Shown: positions 24,173-32,868, counted from the first letter of the stretch. The stretch: 64,000 nucleotides of DNA from Mesorhizobium wenxiniae (GCF_002284535.1 NZ_NPKH01000020.1:124001-188000); one strand, 5' to 3'. Numbers and translations: made by a program. The notes: a model not told the origin generated them from the sequence alone.

Positions 24173-24484
24173 TCAGAGGCTGGCGAGCTTACCCAGATCC
24201 TTGGCGACCAGGTAATAGAAGGTCACGCGGCTCTTGGTGTTGTCGGCCTCCATCGCCTTACAAGTCTTTTCGATGGCCGCGTCCGCCTTGCTGCCGTCGG
24301 CTATGCCGAGCTTTTTGGCAACCCAGTTGGCCTTGACGCGATCGAGTTCCTTGGGATCCGTGCAGGACACCAGCGAGGAATCCCGATTCCTGAGCGCAAT
24401 GCCCAAATGCTTCACGATCTTGGCGACCGCGTCGGCATCTGCCGCGGCGTCGTACTTCTTCACGTCTGCAAGATAATCGGCCAT
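24173..24484 (-). CDS. DUF2853 family protein
   Basis: A 103-residue helical protein beginning MADYLADVKKYDAAADADAV, with the later segment NRDSSLVSCTDPKELDRVKANW and the C-terminal VTFYYLVAKDLGKL. This pattern is DUF2853, a cytosolic family of unknown function; a structure is known for a rhizobacterial member, but not a role. I start it at 24484, after AGGGGAA; the frame is open to 24553, but the extra part looks non-coding. It is not tied to its neighbours thyA and ssrA. Confidence 0.85.
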   Translation of the reverse strand: MADYLADVKKYDAAADADAVAKIVKHLGIALRNRDSSLVSCTDPKELDRVKANWVAKKLGIADGSKADAAIEKTCKAMEADNTKSRVTFYYLVAKDLGKLASL

Positions 24485-24674
24485 CAAAATTCCCCTCGTC
24501 AGCGCCACGGGATCCGGTCGATGAGGGTCGTGGCGCGCTGCCGCAAATGGCAAGCTTCGGTTGAGACGGTTGACAAGTCAAGCCTTCGCGAGGCTGTTTG
24601 ACCACAGCGACAAGCATCAATTGAGGCCTTTCATTTTCCATGATCGGTCCCTATATCTGTTTGGTCGGCTCGAC

Positions 24675-24990
24675 CGACTATGGCGATAAACAGGCGATGA
24701 AATAAGCCGTTCGGACCCGGGGGCGGTACCCGGCGCCTCCACCAAAAACCGCTGTTATCGAGGAGCGGCTTTTGCTGGGGGCGAAATAGGATCGACGAAG
24801 GTGTAAAGATCGTACTTTTGCCCGGCATTGTACCACCGTTATCGGGCTAAACTTATAGTTGCCAACGACAACTATGCGGAAGCACGTCTCGCCGCGTAAG
24901 CGGTGCGATAGCTTCAATTCAAGCCCTAGTGGTTCGCACTTCTAGGCGGGGTTCGGAGGTACCTGGCAACAGAAACCTCCACTTCTCCCC
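24675..24990 (+). ncRNA. ssrA: tmRNA (ssrA), circularly permuted two-piece alpha type
   Basis: The gene is permuted: the acceptor piece comes first and ends CGCCTCCACCA at 24744. Its T-arm is CCGGG - GGCGGTA - CCCGG, with a seven-base loop that lacks the usual TTCGA. A short spacer hairpin (24745-24776) follows. The coding piece starts GGGGGCGAAA at 24777, whose first seven bases pair with CGCCTCC of the acceptor piece. The resume codon GCC at 24861 opens the tag ANDNYAEARLAA, and TAA ends at 24899. The outer ends are estimates. The RNA rescues stalled ribosomes and tags the nascent chain for ClpXP. Confidence 0.93.
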
Positions 24991-24999
24991 TTCGATTCC

Positions 25000-25456
25000 A
25001 CCTCTCCCCCTTCGAAACGATAATGGGAGCAGGCTTGCTGGCCGCGCTTCTTGCGCTATGCCTCTTCACGACGCTGTCTTGCTGTCCTGGGAGCTGCGCT
25101 CCTATCGAGCCGCCCTCGAACAGAACGGTCCCGTCTTCTTTCGATCGCGGCGTGCCGGACACTCTTGATTATTTGCGCCTCACTGGCCTGCCGGTGCCCG
25201 ACCACATCAGGAATGCCGCCCAACGCTTCCGCTACGCCAGTCATGTCTTAATCGCCCCGCCATGGCGCGAGATTTTCTGGCAGGATTGCGAGCGAAGGCA
25301 GCCCTCGACGAAGCCGAACGCGCTGGCCAGCATCTACACCGAATTGGGCTATGAGCTGGTCCCGTTGCCCTTGGCGCCGGTCGAGGCTCGACTGCGATTA
25401 TCTTGGCCGAGGCGGGCTTGCAGCTTGAGCCCAGACGTGAAAAAGGCCGGGAATGA
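25000..25456 (+). pseudogene. remnant of an AAA/P-loop ATPase with several frameshifts
   Basis: Three frames together read through the C-terminal two-thirds of a small predicted AAA ATPase. DAVLLSWELRSYRAALEQNGPVFF ends in one frame and FDRGVPDTLDYLRLTG continues in the next; one T too many in CTTCTTTCGATC explains the shift. APPWREIFWQDCER then runs into DEAERAGQ in another frame, TELGYELVPLPLAPVEAR returns to the former, and IILAEAGLQLEPRRE closes in a further frame at the TGA at 25454. The P-loop half is gone, replaced by the tmRNA 3' region. The protein is certainly not made intact. Confidence 0.7.
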
Positions 25457-25466
25457 CCGGCCTTTT
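25441..25466. terminator. bidirectional intrinsic terminator
   Basis: AAAAGGCCGG - GAATGA - CCGGCCTTTT, a perfect ten-pair hairpin with A/T runs on both sides, so it can act in both directions. It lies just past the 3' end of the Bcr/CflA gene (minus strand) and at the end of the AAA remnant (plus strand). Confidence 0.85.
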
Positions 25467-25487
25467 CATGCTCTCGCTGGAAAGCAT

Positions 25488-26693
25488 CTACTCTGCCGGC
25501 GCTTCGACAACCTCCCGCCCACGGCCAAGCGTGACCTTGGCCAGCACGAACGAGATCACCGCGCAAAGCGTGATGCCGGCCACCATCGGCAGCGGCGTGC
25601 CGTCGAAGAACACGCCGGCGATGCCCATGGCGACCGCACCGATCGCGAAGTGCAGCGTGCCCATCAGCGCCGAGGCCGTGCCGGCGATCGCGCCATGCTC
25701 CTCCATGGCCAGCACCGAAGTCGTCGGGATCACCAGGCCGAGGAACCCGTAGCCGACGAACAGCAGCACCGCCATCACGTCGAGCCGGTCGACGCCGGAC
25801 GCCATCACCGCGAACAGCACCACCATCGTCGTCGCATAGCCGACCACCGCGACCCGCACCACGGGCCTTAGCCCGAACCGTTCGGACATCACCCCCGTCA
25901 ACTGCGACATGCCGATGAAGGCGACCGCGTTGATTGAGAAGAACACGCTGTAGACCGACGGCGACAGCCCGTAATGGTCGATCAGGATGAAGGAGGAGCT
26001 CGATAGATAGACGAAGAAGCTCGCGATCCCGAAGCCGCCGATAGACGCCAGGCCAAGGAAGTTGCGGTCGCCCATCAGGAAGCGATAGGCCGTGAGCGCG
26101 GTGCCGAACGAACTGCCTGCACGCGCCTCGACCGGCCGCGTCTCCTTGAGCGAGGTCGCCAGCAGGACGGTGGCGAGCACCGCCCCACCCGTTACCGTCC
26201 AGAACACGGCACGCCAGCCGAAATTCTCGATGATCACGCTACCGGTCAGCGGCGCCAGGATCGGCGACACCGAAAACACCAGCATCAAGAGCGACATCAG
26301 CTTGGCAGCGTCGGTGCCGGTGTGCAGGTCACGCACGATGGCGCGCGGCACCGCCATGCCTGCGCTGGCGCCGAGCCCTTGCAGGAAACGGAAGGCAATC
26401 AGCCATTCGATCGAGGGAGCGAGCGCCGAGCCGATGCCGCCGACCATGAACAGTGCGAGGCCGCCATAGAGCGGCAGCTTGCGTCCGACCATGTCGGAGA
26501 TCGGTCCGACGACGATCTGGCCAAACCCCATGGACAGGAAGAAGATCAGCAAACTCATCTGCACGGCAGCGGTGCTGGCCTGCAGATCCGCGCCGATCGA
26601 AGGCAGCGCCGGAAGATACATGTCGATGGCAAACGGACCGATGGCGGTCAACAGGCCGAGCACGATCGCGATGCGGAGGAATCGGGGACTCAT
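25488..26693 (-). CDS. Bcr/CflA-type multidrug efflux MFS transporter
   Basis: A 401-residue major facilitator with 12 predicted helices. The N-terminal PFAIDMYLPALPSIGADL, with the acidic residue in helix 1, is the hallmark of the Bcr/CflA drug:H+ antiporters. MFS motif A is read as GPISDMVGRKLPLYGG between helices 2 and 3, and motif C-like GSVIIENFGW follows helix 5. It probably exports a toxic compound. It is divergent from a TetR gene, with a perfect palindrome between them that should be the operator. A strong hairpin terminator follows it. Confidence 0.92.
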   Translation of the reverse strand: MSPRFLRIAIVLGLLTAIGPFAIDMYLPALPSIGADLQASTAAVQMSLLIFFLSMGFGQIVVGPISDMVGRKLPLYGGLALFMVGGIGSALAPSIEWLIAFRFLQGLGASAGMAVPRAIVRDLHTGTDAAKLMSLLMLVFSVSPILAPLTGSVIIENFGWRAVFWTVTGGAVLATVLLATSLKETRPVEARAGSSFGTALTAYRFLMGDRNFLGLASIGGFGIASFFVYLSSSSFILIDHYGLSPSVYSVFFSINAVAFIGMSQLTGVMSERFGLRPVVRVAVVGYATTMVVLFAVMASGVDRLDVMAVLLFVGYGFLGLVIPTTSVLAMEEHGAIAGTASALMGTLHFAIGAVAMGIAGVFFDGTPLPMVAGITLCAVISFVLAKVTLGRGREVVEAPAE

Positions 26694-26812
26694 GATAGCA
26701 GGCTTCTTTCAAATCTGATTGGCCGCCGACCGGCGCATAATCCTAGGACGTTCCATGCCGTGAAATTCCGACTTCCTGCGGAGGGAAATTCCTTTTAGCT
26801 AAGTCCATAAAT

Positions 26813-26830
26813 TTAGACACTCTTGTCTAA
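26813..26830. promoter_or_regulatory. palindromic TetR operator
   Basis: A perfect inverted repeat, TTAGACA - CTCT - TGTCTAA, in the divergent region between the efflux gene and the TetR gene. The size and symmetry fit a TetR-family operator. Its right arm contains the -35 hexamer TTGTCT of the predicted TetR gene promoter, so binding there would block transcription of both genes. Confidence 0.8.
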
Positions 26831-26858
26831 TCCGTCAATCACCTCTATATAGTTTTTC
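26823..26858 (+). promoter_or_regulatory. predicted promoter of the TetR gene
   Basis: A -35 box TTGTCT (26823-26828) and a -10 box TATATA (26846-26851) are spaced by exactly 17 bases. The predicted start point, about seven bases after the -10 box, coincides with the ATG at 26859, and no ribosome site is visible, so the mRNA may be leaderless. Confidence 0.55.
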
Positions 26859-27548
26859 ATGAAGCACGACGTTTCTCCTGACAGCATCCCGCCACGCGGT
26901 CATGAGGCAAAGCGCGCCTCCATCATGGACGCTGCCGGCGAGGTGTTCTGCCGCGAAAGCTTCGCCGGCGCCAATATCGACATGATTGCCGCCGAGGCCG
27001 GCGTTTCGCGCCAGACGATCTACAACCACCACGGCGACAAGGAGAAACTCTTCGTCGCCATCGTCCGCGACCTCACCGAGCGCTGCAATGCCGGCATCTT
27101 CGCCACCATTTCCACCTTTCCGGACCAGCCGAAGGATCTCGAGGCCGATCTGATCGCTTTTGCTGTGCGCATGAACCGCAACTGTATCTGCAACCGCGAC
27201 GGAAAATTCCTGCGCAAGCTGATCCAGACCGAGGGCGAGCGCTATCCCGAGCTCTTTGCCGAATGGCGCGAACAGGGGCCGGGCAGGACATGGCCGGCGA
27301 TCGCCGCCCGTTTCGCCCGCCTCGCCCATGCCGGTTTCCTCGACATCGAGGACCCCGATGTCGCGGCGCGCCAGTTCCTCGCCCTGGCCAATGCCGAATT
27401 GCAGACCACCTTCATGCTTGGCGGCACGCCGACCGATGACGAGGTGCTGCAATCGGCGACACATGGCGTGCGCACCTTCCTGCGCGCCTTCGGCAAGCGG
27501 CAGCCGGCGGCCGACGCGCAAAAGCACAGCGCGCTCGCTGGCGCCTGA
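26859..27548 (+). CDS. TetR family repressor of the divergent efflux pump
   Basis: A 229-residue regulator. The N-terminal helix-turn-helix (KRASIMDAAGEVFCRESFAGANIDMIAAEAGVSRQTIYNHHGDKEKLF, seen as three consecutive helices at about 18-65) is unmistakable TetR/AcrR. The remainder is an all-helical ligand domain resembling the AcrR C-terminal type (PELFAEWREQGPGR). It is divergent from the Bcr/CflA transporter and shares the 26813-26830 palindrome with it, so it most likely represses the pump until a substrate binds. The ATG has no Shine-Dalgarno sequence; see the promoter entry. Confidence 0.92.
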   Translation: MKHDVSPDSIPPRGHEAKRASIMDAAGEVFCRESFAGANIDMIAAEAGVSRQTIYNHHGDKEKLFVAIVRDLTERCNAGIFATISTFPDQPKDLEADLIAFAVRMNRNCICNRDGKFLRKLIQTEGERYPELFAEWREQGPGRTWPAIAARFARLAHAGFLDIEDPDVAARQFLALANAELQTTFMLGGTPTDDEVLQSATHGVRTFLRAFGKRQPAADAQKHSALAGA

Positions 27549-27666
27549 GCGATCAAATCTGAGGCATGCCCTCTCGCATCTGCGCTGCCGGCGTCTATAT
27601 CCGGTTTACGCCGCGCTCAAGCTTGATTACAGCTATGCGGACGATTCAACGGAACCCGACAGCCAC

Positions 27667-28197
27667 ATGGCCGACGACCACATCCGCTACGACATTCTGG
27701 CCCAGGAGGCATTGCGCGGCGTCATGCGCAAGGTCCTGGCCGAGGTCGCGCGCACCGGCCTTCCCGGCAACCATCATTTCTTCATCACTTTCCTGACCGG
27801 TGCCCCGGGCGTGCGCGTATCTTCCCGCTTGCGCGAGCGCTATCCCGAACAGATGACCATCGTCATCCAGTTCCAGTATTGGGACCTGAAGGTGACCGAC
27901 ACCGGCTTCGAAGTCGGGCTGTCTTTCTCCGACGTGCCGGAAAAGCTGGAAATCCCGTTCTCGGCCGTGCGCGGCTTTTACGACCCGTCCGTCAATTTCG
28001 AGCTCGAGTTCGACGTGAGGACGGAGACCTCGGCAGAAGAGGAACTGGGCGGCCAGCCCGCTTCCGAAGCGCTGGCCGTCGTCGCCGAGAAAAAGCCTGA
28101 GAAGAAGAAGACCGCAGAGGCTGAAAAGAAGCCTGCCGCGGCCGATGCCGCAAAAGGCGCCGAAGTGGTGTCGCTCGACGCCTTCCGCAAGAAGTGA
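27667..28197 (+). CDS. sspB: SspB-type ClpXP adaptor (alpha subclass)
   Basis: A 176-residue adaptor. The core (IRYDILAQEALRGVMRKVLAEV, then NHHFFITFLTGAPGVRVS and MTIVIQFQYWDL) is the SspB fold that binds ssrA tags. A Lys/Glu/Ala-rich linker (about 130-160) leads to the C-terminal VVSLDAFRKK, which by analogy with other SspB proteins could be the ClpX-docking tail. It delivers tmRNA-tagged proteins to ClpXP; the tmRNA gene itself is 2.7 kb upstream. I take the ATG at 27667; the long frame upstream overlaps tetR and is not real. It is the first gene of a three-gene run. Confidence 0.92.
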   Translation: MADDHIRYDILAQEALRGVMRKVLAEVARTGLPGNHHFFITFLTGAPGVRVSSRLRERYPEQMTIVIQFQYWDLKVTDTGFEVGLSFSDVPEKLEIPFSAVRGFYDPSVNFELEFDVRTETSAEEELGGQPASEALAVVAEKKPEKKKTAEAEKKPAAADAAKGAEVVSLDAFRKK

Positions 28198-28215
28198 TCC
28201 GACGGGCCGCGCGAC

Positions 28216-28461
28216 ATGGCCGACATCGTCAATCTCCGCCAGGCCCGCAAGCAGAAGGCACGAGCCGAGAAGGGGCGCCTAGCCGAACAGAACCGGACGC
28301 TGCACGGCCGTTCCAAGGCCGACCGGGAGCGTGACCGTCTGATCGCCGACAAGGCAGAAAAGTTTGTCGCCGGCCATCGCCGCGAAGCCTCGGGCGATCC
28401 GGATTCCCCGGGTATCGGACCGAAAAGTGCGCCGCGGTTTTCGGATAAATCCGATGCTTGA
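28216..28461 (+). CDS. DUF4169 family protein
   Basis: An 81-residue, strongly basic and charged protein (MADIVNLRQARKQKARAEKG, then RTLHGRSKADRERDRLI). It matches the DUF4169 pattern, found as a small gene next to sspB in many alphaproteobacteria. Its function is unknown. It begins 18 bases after sspB and is followed by the ribbon-helix-helix gene, suggesting one operon. Confidence 0.8.
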   Translation: MADIVNLRQARKQKARAEKGRLAEQNRTLHGRSKADRERDRLIADKAEKFVAGHRREASGDPDSPGIGPKSAPRFSDKSDA

Positions 28462-28481
28462 AGTGAAATGAGTCACGTCCG

Positions 28482-28709
28482 GTGAGCCCGGTCGAGAAAC
28501 GCTCGGTGACCATTCGCGGCCATCGCACCAGCTATTCGCTCGAAAAGGCGTTTTTCGACGACCTCGTCGCCATCGCGGTCGCGCGCAAACTGACGCTCGC
28601 CGCCCTCGTCGCCGAAATCGACGAGGCCCGGCCGCGCGATGCCAACCTGTCCTCGGCGCTCAGGCTCTACGTCTTGGATTGGGCGAAGCGAAAGATGAAA
28701 CCAGTCTAG
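28482..28709 (+). CDS. ribbon-helix-helix domain protein
   Basis: A 75-residue protein starting with GTG (seen as MSPVEKRSVTIRGHRTSYSL), followed by a ribbon-helix-helix-like core (KAFFDDLVAIAVARKLTLAALVAEID) and RDANLSSALRLYVLDWAKR, a conserved tail of this family of putative DNA-binding proteins. It often follows sspB and a DUF4169 gene, as here. It may be a regulator, but there is no direct evidence of its target. It is convergent with the AsmA gene, seven bases from its stop codon. Confidence 0.8.
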   Translation: MSPVEKRSVTIRGHRTSYSLEKAFFDDLVAIAVARKLTLAALVAEIDEARPRDANLSSALRLYVLDWAKRKMKPV

Positions 28710-28715
28710 GTCGAG

Positions 28716-31700
28716 CTATCCGCCGCCCAGCGACTTCAGCAGATTGTCGATCGACGAAGGTTCAAGCGTGGGTTTTGGCGCGGATTCTGCTGGCGGCGGG
28801 TTGTCATTGGCCGGTGGCTGAGGCGCGCGCTCGATTTTCTGCGCCTGCTCAGCGGCGGCCCTGCGCTCTGCGTCGAGCTTTGCCTTTTCTTCCGCAGCGA
28901 TCCGCATCGCCTCTTCCATCTTCCCGCGTTGCTGTTCTTCGGCCCCCGCCGCCTCGTCCGCCGCTTTTTGCGCCGCCCTGGCTCTCGTTTCGGCATCCGC
29001 CTTAGCCTTGGCCTCAGCATCCGCCTTGGCTTTGACCTCCGCTTCAGCCTTCGCCTGTGCATCCGCCTTGGCTCTGGCCTCCGCTTCAGCCCTGGCCTGC
29101 GCCTCGGCCTTGGCTTTAGCCTCGGCTTCAGCCCGCGCCTGAGCATCCGCTTTGGCCTTCGCCTCCGCTTCGGCTTGAGCCTTTGCCTCGGCTTCAGCCT
29201 TTGCCCTGGCATCTGCCTCGGCTTGCAGCCGCGCCGCCTCCTGCTGTTTGCGCAATTCTTCGGCTGCCCTCTCACGCTCGGCTTGCAGGGCCGCGTAGTA
29301 ACGCACCTCGCGCCGCAGCCGCTGTTTTTCAAGCAGTGCCGCCTGCATGGCCTCGACCCGCTGCTGTTCCTTTTCCAGCGCGCGCTGGGTCAGGAACTGC
29401 GCCAGCGGCTCACTGTCGAATTGCCGCTTCGCGGCGCCGAACGGCCCGTCGACGCTGAAATTCACAGTCGGATCGGAGCCGACCAGCGCCTCGTCGCCGG
29501 GCCGATAAGTGATCGAACCGCTGACGGCGACCGTGCTGGCGTTCAGGTCCGCCGTGATGTCGGCGGACAGCTTCGCCGCCGGATTTTCAAGATTGACCGG
29601 CGGTGCCCTCAGCGTGCCACCGGCGATTGTGAAGGCGATGTCGATATCCCCGGCCGGAAAACTGCCGTCCGCGGCGATCTGCGGCGCGAAGCGGGCAGTC
29701 TTTGCCGCATCGATATCGCGCCCGATCGCGTCGGCCTTGGCGATGAAGGCGCCAAAGGCCTCGGGATTGACACCGGCAATGGTCAAGCCCTTCAGCGCCG
29801 CCGTGCCGGAACCGGACAGCGCCGCAACCATCGCATCGACCGATTTGCCGCTGGTCGAGAGCGCCGCCGAGAAATCGCCGCTTCCGCTGATGCCAGCCTG
29901 TGGCAGCACGGTGGCCAGATCGGCGCCGGCAAGTTTCATCTGGCCGGAGAAAAGCCCGGTGCCGTCATTGTTCTTCAGCTCGAACAGCCCGGAAAGCGCA
30001 CCGCCGGCGAACTTTGCCTTGAGGTCCGACACGCGGATGCCTTCCTGATCGAGCCTCAGCGAAAGCGCTGCGTCATAGGCCGTGGCCAGCGGGCCGGCGG
30101 CCAGCGATGCCGTGGTCAGGTCGAGTTCGGCGGTGAATGGCAGGCTGGACTTCTGGCTGAATGGGGCGGTCGGCCAGGCCCCGCCGGCGCCCAGGAAGGC
30201 CTGGTCGCCAAACAGTGCCACCGCCATCGGATCGAGATCCAGTTCATCGAGTGCCAGCGCGCCGGCAAGATGCGGCAGCCCGTCCTTGACGTCGACATTG
30301 ACGTCGCCGGAAACCGCCGCCTCGTTGATAGCGCCGCTGAGCCTGGACAGAACCAGAAGGCCGTTGCCGAAATCGGCGTCGGCCGCAAGCCACGTCGACA
30401 TGCCTGTCCCCATCCCCGGCAAGCCAACGCCTGTCGTCATCAGCCACGGCTCGATGTCGGCGGCTTCCAGACTGACCTTGCCTTTTGCGGTGGGGCCTTC
30501 TGGCGTGCCCGCGATCGTCCCGTCGAAACCGGCCTTGAAGTCGTTGCCGATGAGGTTGAAGCTCGTCGCCATGCCGCCGCCAAGCGTGCCTTTTGCCGAG
30601 ACATCGGTGGTCGCCTCGCCAAGCATGCCGAGTGGCAACGCCGGCAGGCCGTAAAGCGCCAGAAGTGCGGTGGCGTCGGTATTCCTGGCGTTGAAGGTTA
30701 GCGACACCGGCGCCTCGAGAAGCCGGTCGGCCACCCCTTTGCCGGACAGCGACGCCGAAAACGCCGAACCGCCGGCCTTGCCTTGCGCGCTGACTGCCAG
30801 GCCTGTCGTGCCATCGCCATTGGCGGCGGCACTCGTCACCAGATCGACGCGCGCATCCTGGAACAGTTCGGGATAGGCCGCCGCACGCCCCGCCAACCCC
30901 TTCAGCACGGCATTATTAGGATAGTGCTGCGCCGCGACATCGACCAACGGCTTGAGGTCGACGGCGACTACGGAGGCATCGAGCTTGCCGGTCGGGCTCA
31001 CCGGGAAATCCTTGATCCGGCCGGTGGCGCTGATCGAGGCGCCGGCGAGCCCGCCAACCGAGAGCCGGTCGATTTCGAGCAGACCGTCGCGCAGCCTGAG
31101 CGCCGTATCGACGGTATCGGCGGTCAGCCCGCCGGCACTAACCGGTCCGGCCTTGATCTGGAAATCGAGGTCGCGGTCGGAAAAACGGTTGGCCCCCTTG
31201 TCGCTGATGAAGATCGAGGCGAAGGCGGCGAGGCCGTCGACATCGAGTTCGCCACCTTCGAGCCGCATCAGCACCGACGGCCTGGCCTCGTCGGGCTGGC
31301 TGGAATCGATGCGACCGGAAAATTTCGCCTTGCCGAGAACGAGTTCGAGGTCGCTGAAGGCTTGGCGCTTTCCGGTCAGGTCGACCTTGGCCTTGAAGCC
31401 GGCGGCCGGCAGCCGGCGGATCGCTTCGTCGACATCCCTCGACAGCCAGGCGGCAAAGCCGGAAGGCTGCGCCACCGCCAGAAGCAGCGAACCGGTGAAG
31501 CCGAAGTGATCCTCGACGCTGAGCATGCCATTTGCTTCCAGCCTGGCACGGCCGGGCAGTGTCGCGGCCAGCGACTTCACTGACCAGCCAGCATCGGCCG
31601 GCTCAGCGGAAAGGCGTACGTCGCGAACCGTCGTGTCGCCGGCCACCACCGCCGGCAGCTTCACCTCGACGGTGCCCGGTATGGTCGGCTTGGGCAGATC

Positions 31701-32774
31701 GAGCAGAGCCTGCTCCAGCGCCGCGACACGCGCCGACAGCGTCAGCCCGGCGCCGGCCGCGGCGCCGACGGCTTCATCGAACTGTACCTGAGCGCCATCG
31801 GCCTCGATCGAAAAGCTTGGGTTCGGCCCAAGCTCGACGGCAGCCTTGCCGTCGGCGGTGTATGGGTTGTCGAGCGGCCCGGTCTCGAAGCGGAATTCGT
31901 CGACCCCAAGTTTCTGGTGGTCGAGCGAAAACTTGCCGTTCAGCCTGAACCCCGGCTCCGGCTTGCCTGCGCTGGCCTTCATCATCTCACCGTCGGTGCC
32001 TTGAAGCTGCGCCGAACTCTTGTCGGCACCATTCTTGTCGGACCTTGCGACCTTGAACTGGCCCGAATAGATGGCCGCGCCGTTGACGATGCCGGCATTG
32101 CCGTCGGCTTCGATGACCAGCGGATAGGCGTCCGGATCGGCCTTGAGCCTGAGCCGCATCTGCCCGTCGCTACCGGCCTTGCCGGTGGAGGCGACGACCA
32201 TGCTGCGCAGACCGTCGAGCCGCAGCGAACCATCCATCCGCCAAGGTCCGGCCAGCGATTTGGCAGAGATCGTCGAATTGATCTCGGAAAGGAGATGGCT
32301 GCGCCCGCCGGCGGCATGGCGCAGTGCGATCTCTCCGTCCGTCACCGTCAGCTTCTCGATCGAGATCTGGCTGGGATCGAAGGGCGACGACGGGCGTATC
32401 GCCCAGTCGACCGTGCCGTCGGCGGCAATGTCGATCGTCGCCTTCGGCCGCACCAGCCGCATGTCGAAGATCAGCACTTCCCCGCTCAGGAAGGGCGCCA
32501 GTTCCGCATCCATCGAAAAGGTCTCGACGGTCATTGCCGGCTGGCCGCCGGGGCCGCCGGCAACAGTGACGTTCGAGAAGGTCACCGACGGAAACGGCAG
32601 CAATTTCGCCGTCGCATCGCCCTGAACGGTTACCTTGCGGCCCAGAATGGCGCTTGCCTCGCGCTCGAAATCGGCACGGTAGCCCGTCCAGTCGATAAAA
32701 TACGGCACCACCAGCGCCGCACACAGCACCAGCACGAAAAGGCCACCGAAGATCACGAACAGGCGTGCGAGCAT
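28716..32774 (-). CDS. large AsmA-family envelope protein with Ala/Glu/Lys repeat tail
   Basis: A 1352-residue protein. An N-terminal membrane anchor (about 4-26) is followed by the AsmA start (FIDWTGYRADFEREASAILGRKVTVQG) and a very long, repetitive beta-strand region, typical of AsmA/bridge-like proteins that span the periplasm and are thought to carry lipids between membranes. An AsmA C-terminal domain is seen around SGSGTAALKGLTIAGVNPEAF. From about residue 1150 there is a highly charged helical tail (29300-28830) with the repeated unit AEAKAKA/AQARAEA, then a Pro-rich end. The tail is unusual for the family. Confidence 0.85.
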   Translation of the reverse strand: MLARLFVIFGGLFVLVLCAALVVPYFIDWTGYRADFEREASAILGRKVTVQGDATAKLLPFPSVTFSNVTVAGGPGGQPAMTVETFSMDAELAPFLSGEVLIFDMRLVRPKATIDIAADGTVDWAIRPSSPFDPSQISIEKLTVTDGEIALRHAAGGRSHLLSEINSTISAKSLAGPWRMDGSLRLDGLRSMVVASTGKAGSDGQMRLRLKADPDAYPLVIEADGNAGIVNGAAIYSGQFKVARSDKNGADKSSAQLQGTDGEMMKASAGKPEPGFRLNGKFSLDHQKLGVDEFRFETGPLDNPYTADGKAAVELGPNPSFSIEADGAQVQFDEAVGAAAGAGLTLSARVAALEQALLDLPKPTIPGTVEVKLPAVVAGDTTVRDVRLSAEPADAGWSVKSLAATLPGRARLEANGMLSVEDHFGFTGSLLLAVAQPSGFAAWLSRDVDEAIRRLPAAGFKAKVDLTGKRQAFSDLELVLGKAKFSGRIDSSQPDEARPSVLMRLEGGELDVDGLAAFASIFISDKGANRFSDRDLDFQIKAGPVSAGGLTADTVDTALRLRDGLLEIDRLSVGGLAGASISATGRIKDFPVSPTGKLDASVVAVDLKPLVDVAAQHYPNNAVLKGLAGRAAAYPELFQDARVDLVTSAAANGDGTTGLAVSAQGKAGGSAFSASLSGKGVADRLLEAPVSLTFNARNTDATALLALYGLPALPLGMLGEATTDVSAKGTLGGGMATSFNLIGNDFKAGFDGTIAGTPEGPTAKGKVSLEAADIEPWLMTTGVGLPGMGTGMSTWLAADADFGNGLLVLSRLSGAINEAAVSGDVNVDVKDGLPHLAGALALDELDLDPMAVALFGDQAFLGAGGAWPTAPFSQKSSLPFTAELDLTTASLAAGPLATAYDAALSLRLDQEGIRVSDLKAKFAGGALSGLFELKNNDGTGLFSGQMKLAGADLATVLPQAGISGSGDFSAALSTSGKSVDAMVAALSGSGTAALKGLTIAGVNPEAFGAFIAKADAIGRDIDAAKTARFAPQIAADGSFPAGDIDIAFTIAGGTLRAPPVNLENPAAKLSADITADLNASTVAVSGSITYRPGDEALVGSDPTVNFSVDGPFGAAKRQFDSEPLAQFLTQRALEKEQQRVEAMQAALLEKQRLRREVRYYAALQAERERAAEELRKQQEAARLQAEADARAKAEAEAKAQAEAEAKAKADAQARAEAEAKAKAEAQARAEAEARAKADAQAKAEAEVKAKADAEAKAKADAETRARAAQKAADEAAGAEEQQRGKMEEAMRIAAEEKAKLDAERRAAAEQAQKIERAPQPPANDNPPPAESAPKPTLEPSSIDNLLKSLGGG
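28850..29290 (-). repeat. in-frame Ala/Glu/Lys repeat region of the AsmA-family gene
   Basis: Degenerate six-codon units encode AEAKAK, AQARAE, ADAQAK and similar, giving a low-complexity alanine-rich helix. The DNA is visibly repetitive (GCCTTGGCC, GCCTCGGCT and similar blocks). Such units can expand or contract by slippage, so length may vary between strains. Confidence 0.8.
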
Positions 32775-32868
32775 GAGCTCCGAGCAGTTGATTGAAAAAT
32801 CAGCCGCACTCTACCCGCATCCGCGTGTCGATAAAGAGGCAAATCGATCGCCCCAAGAGCAAAAAGCT

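Noticed and set aside
28975..29230. Regular repeats considered as a CRISPR array or satellite
   Set aside because: The units are degenerate, contiguous and in-frame coding repeats of the AsmA-family gene; there are no spacers.
28929..30701. 590-codon plus-strand frame opposite the AsmA gene
   Set aside because: Antisense shadow of a repetitive gene; starts with Leu/Arg/Phe-rich repeat text that mirrors the Ala/Glu/Lys repeats.
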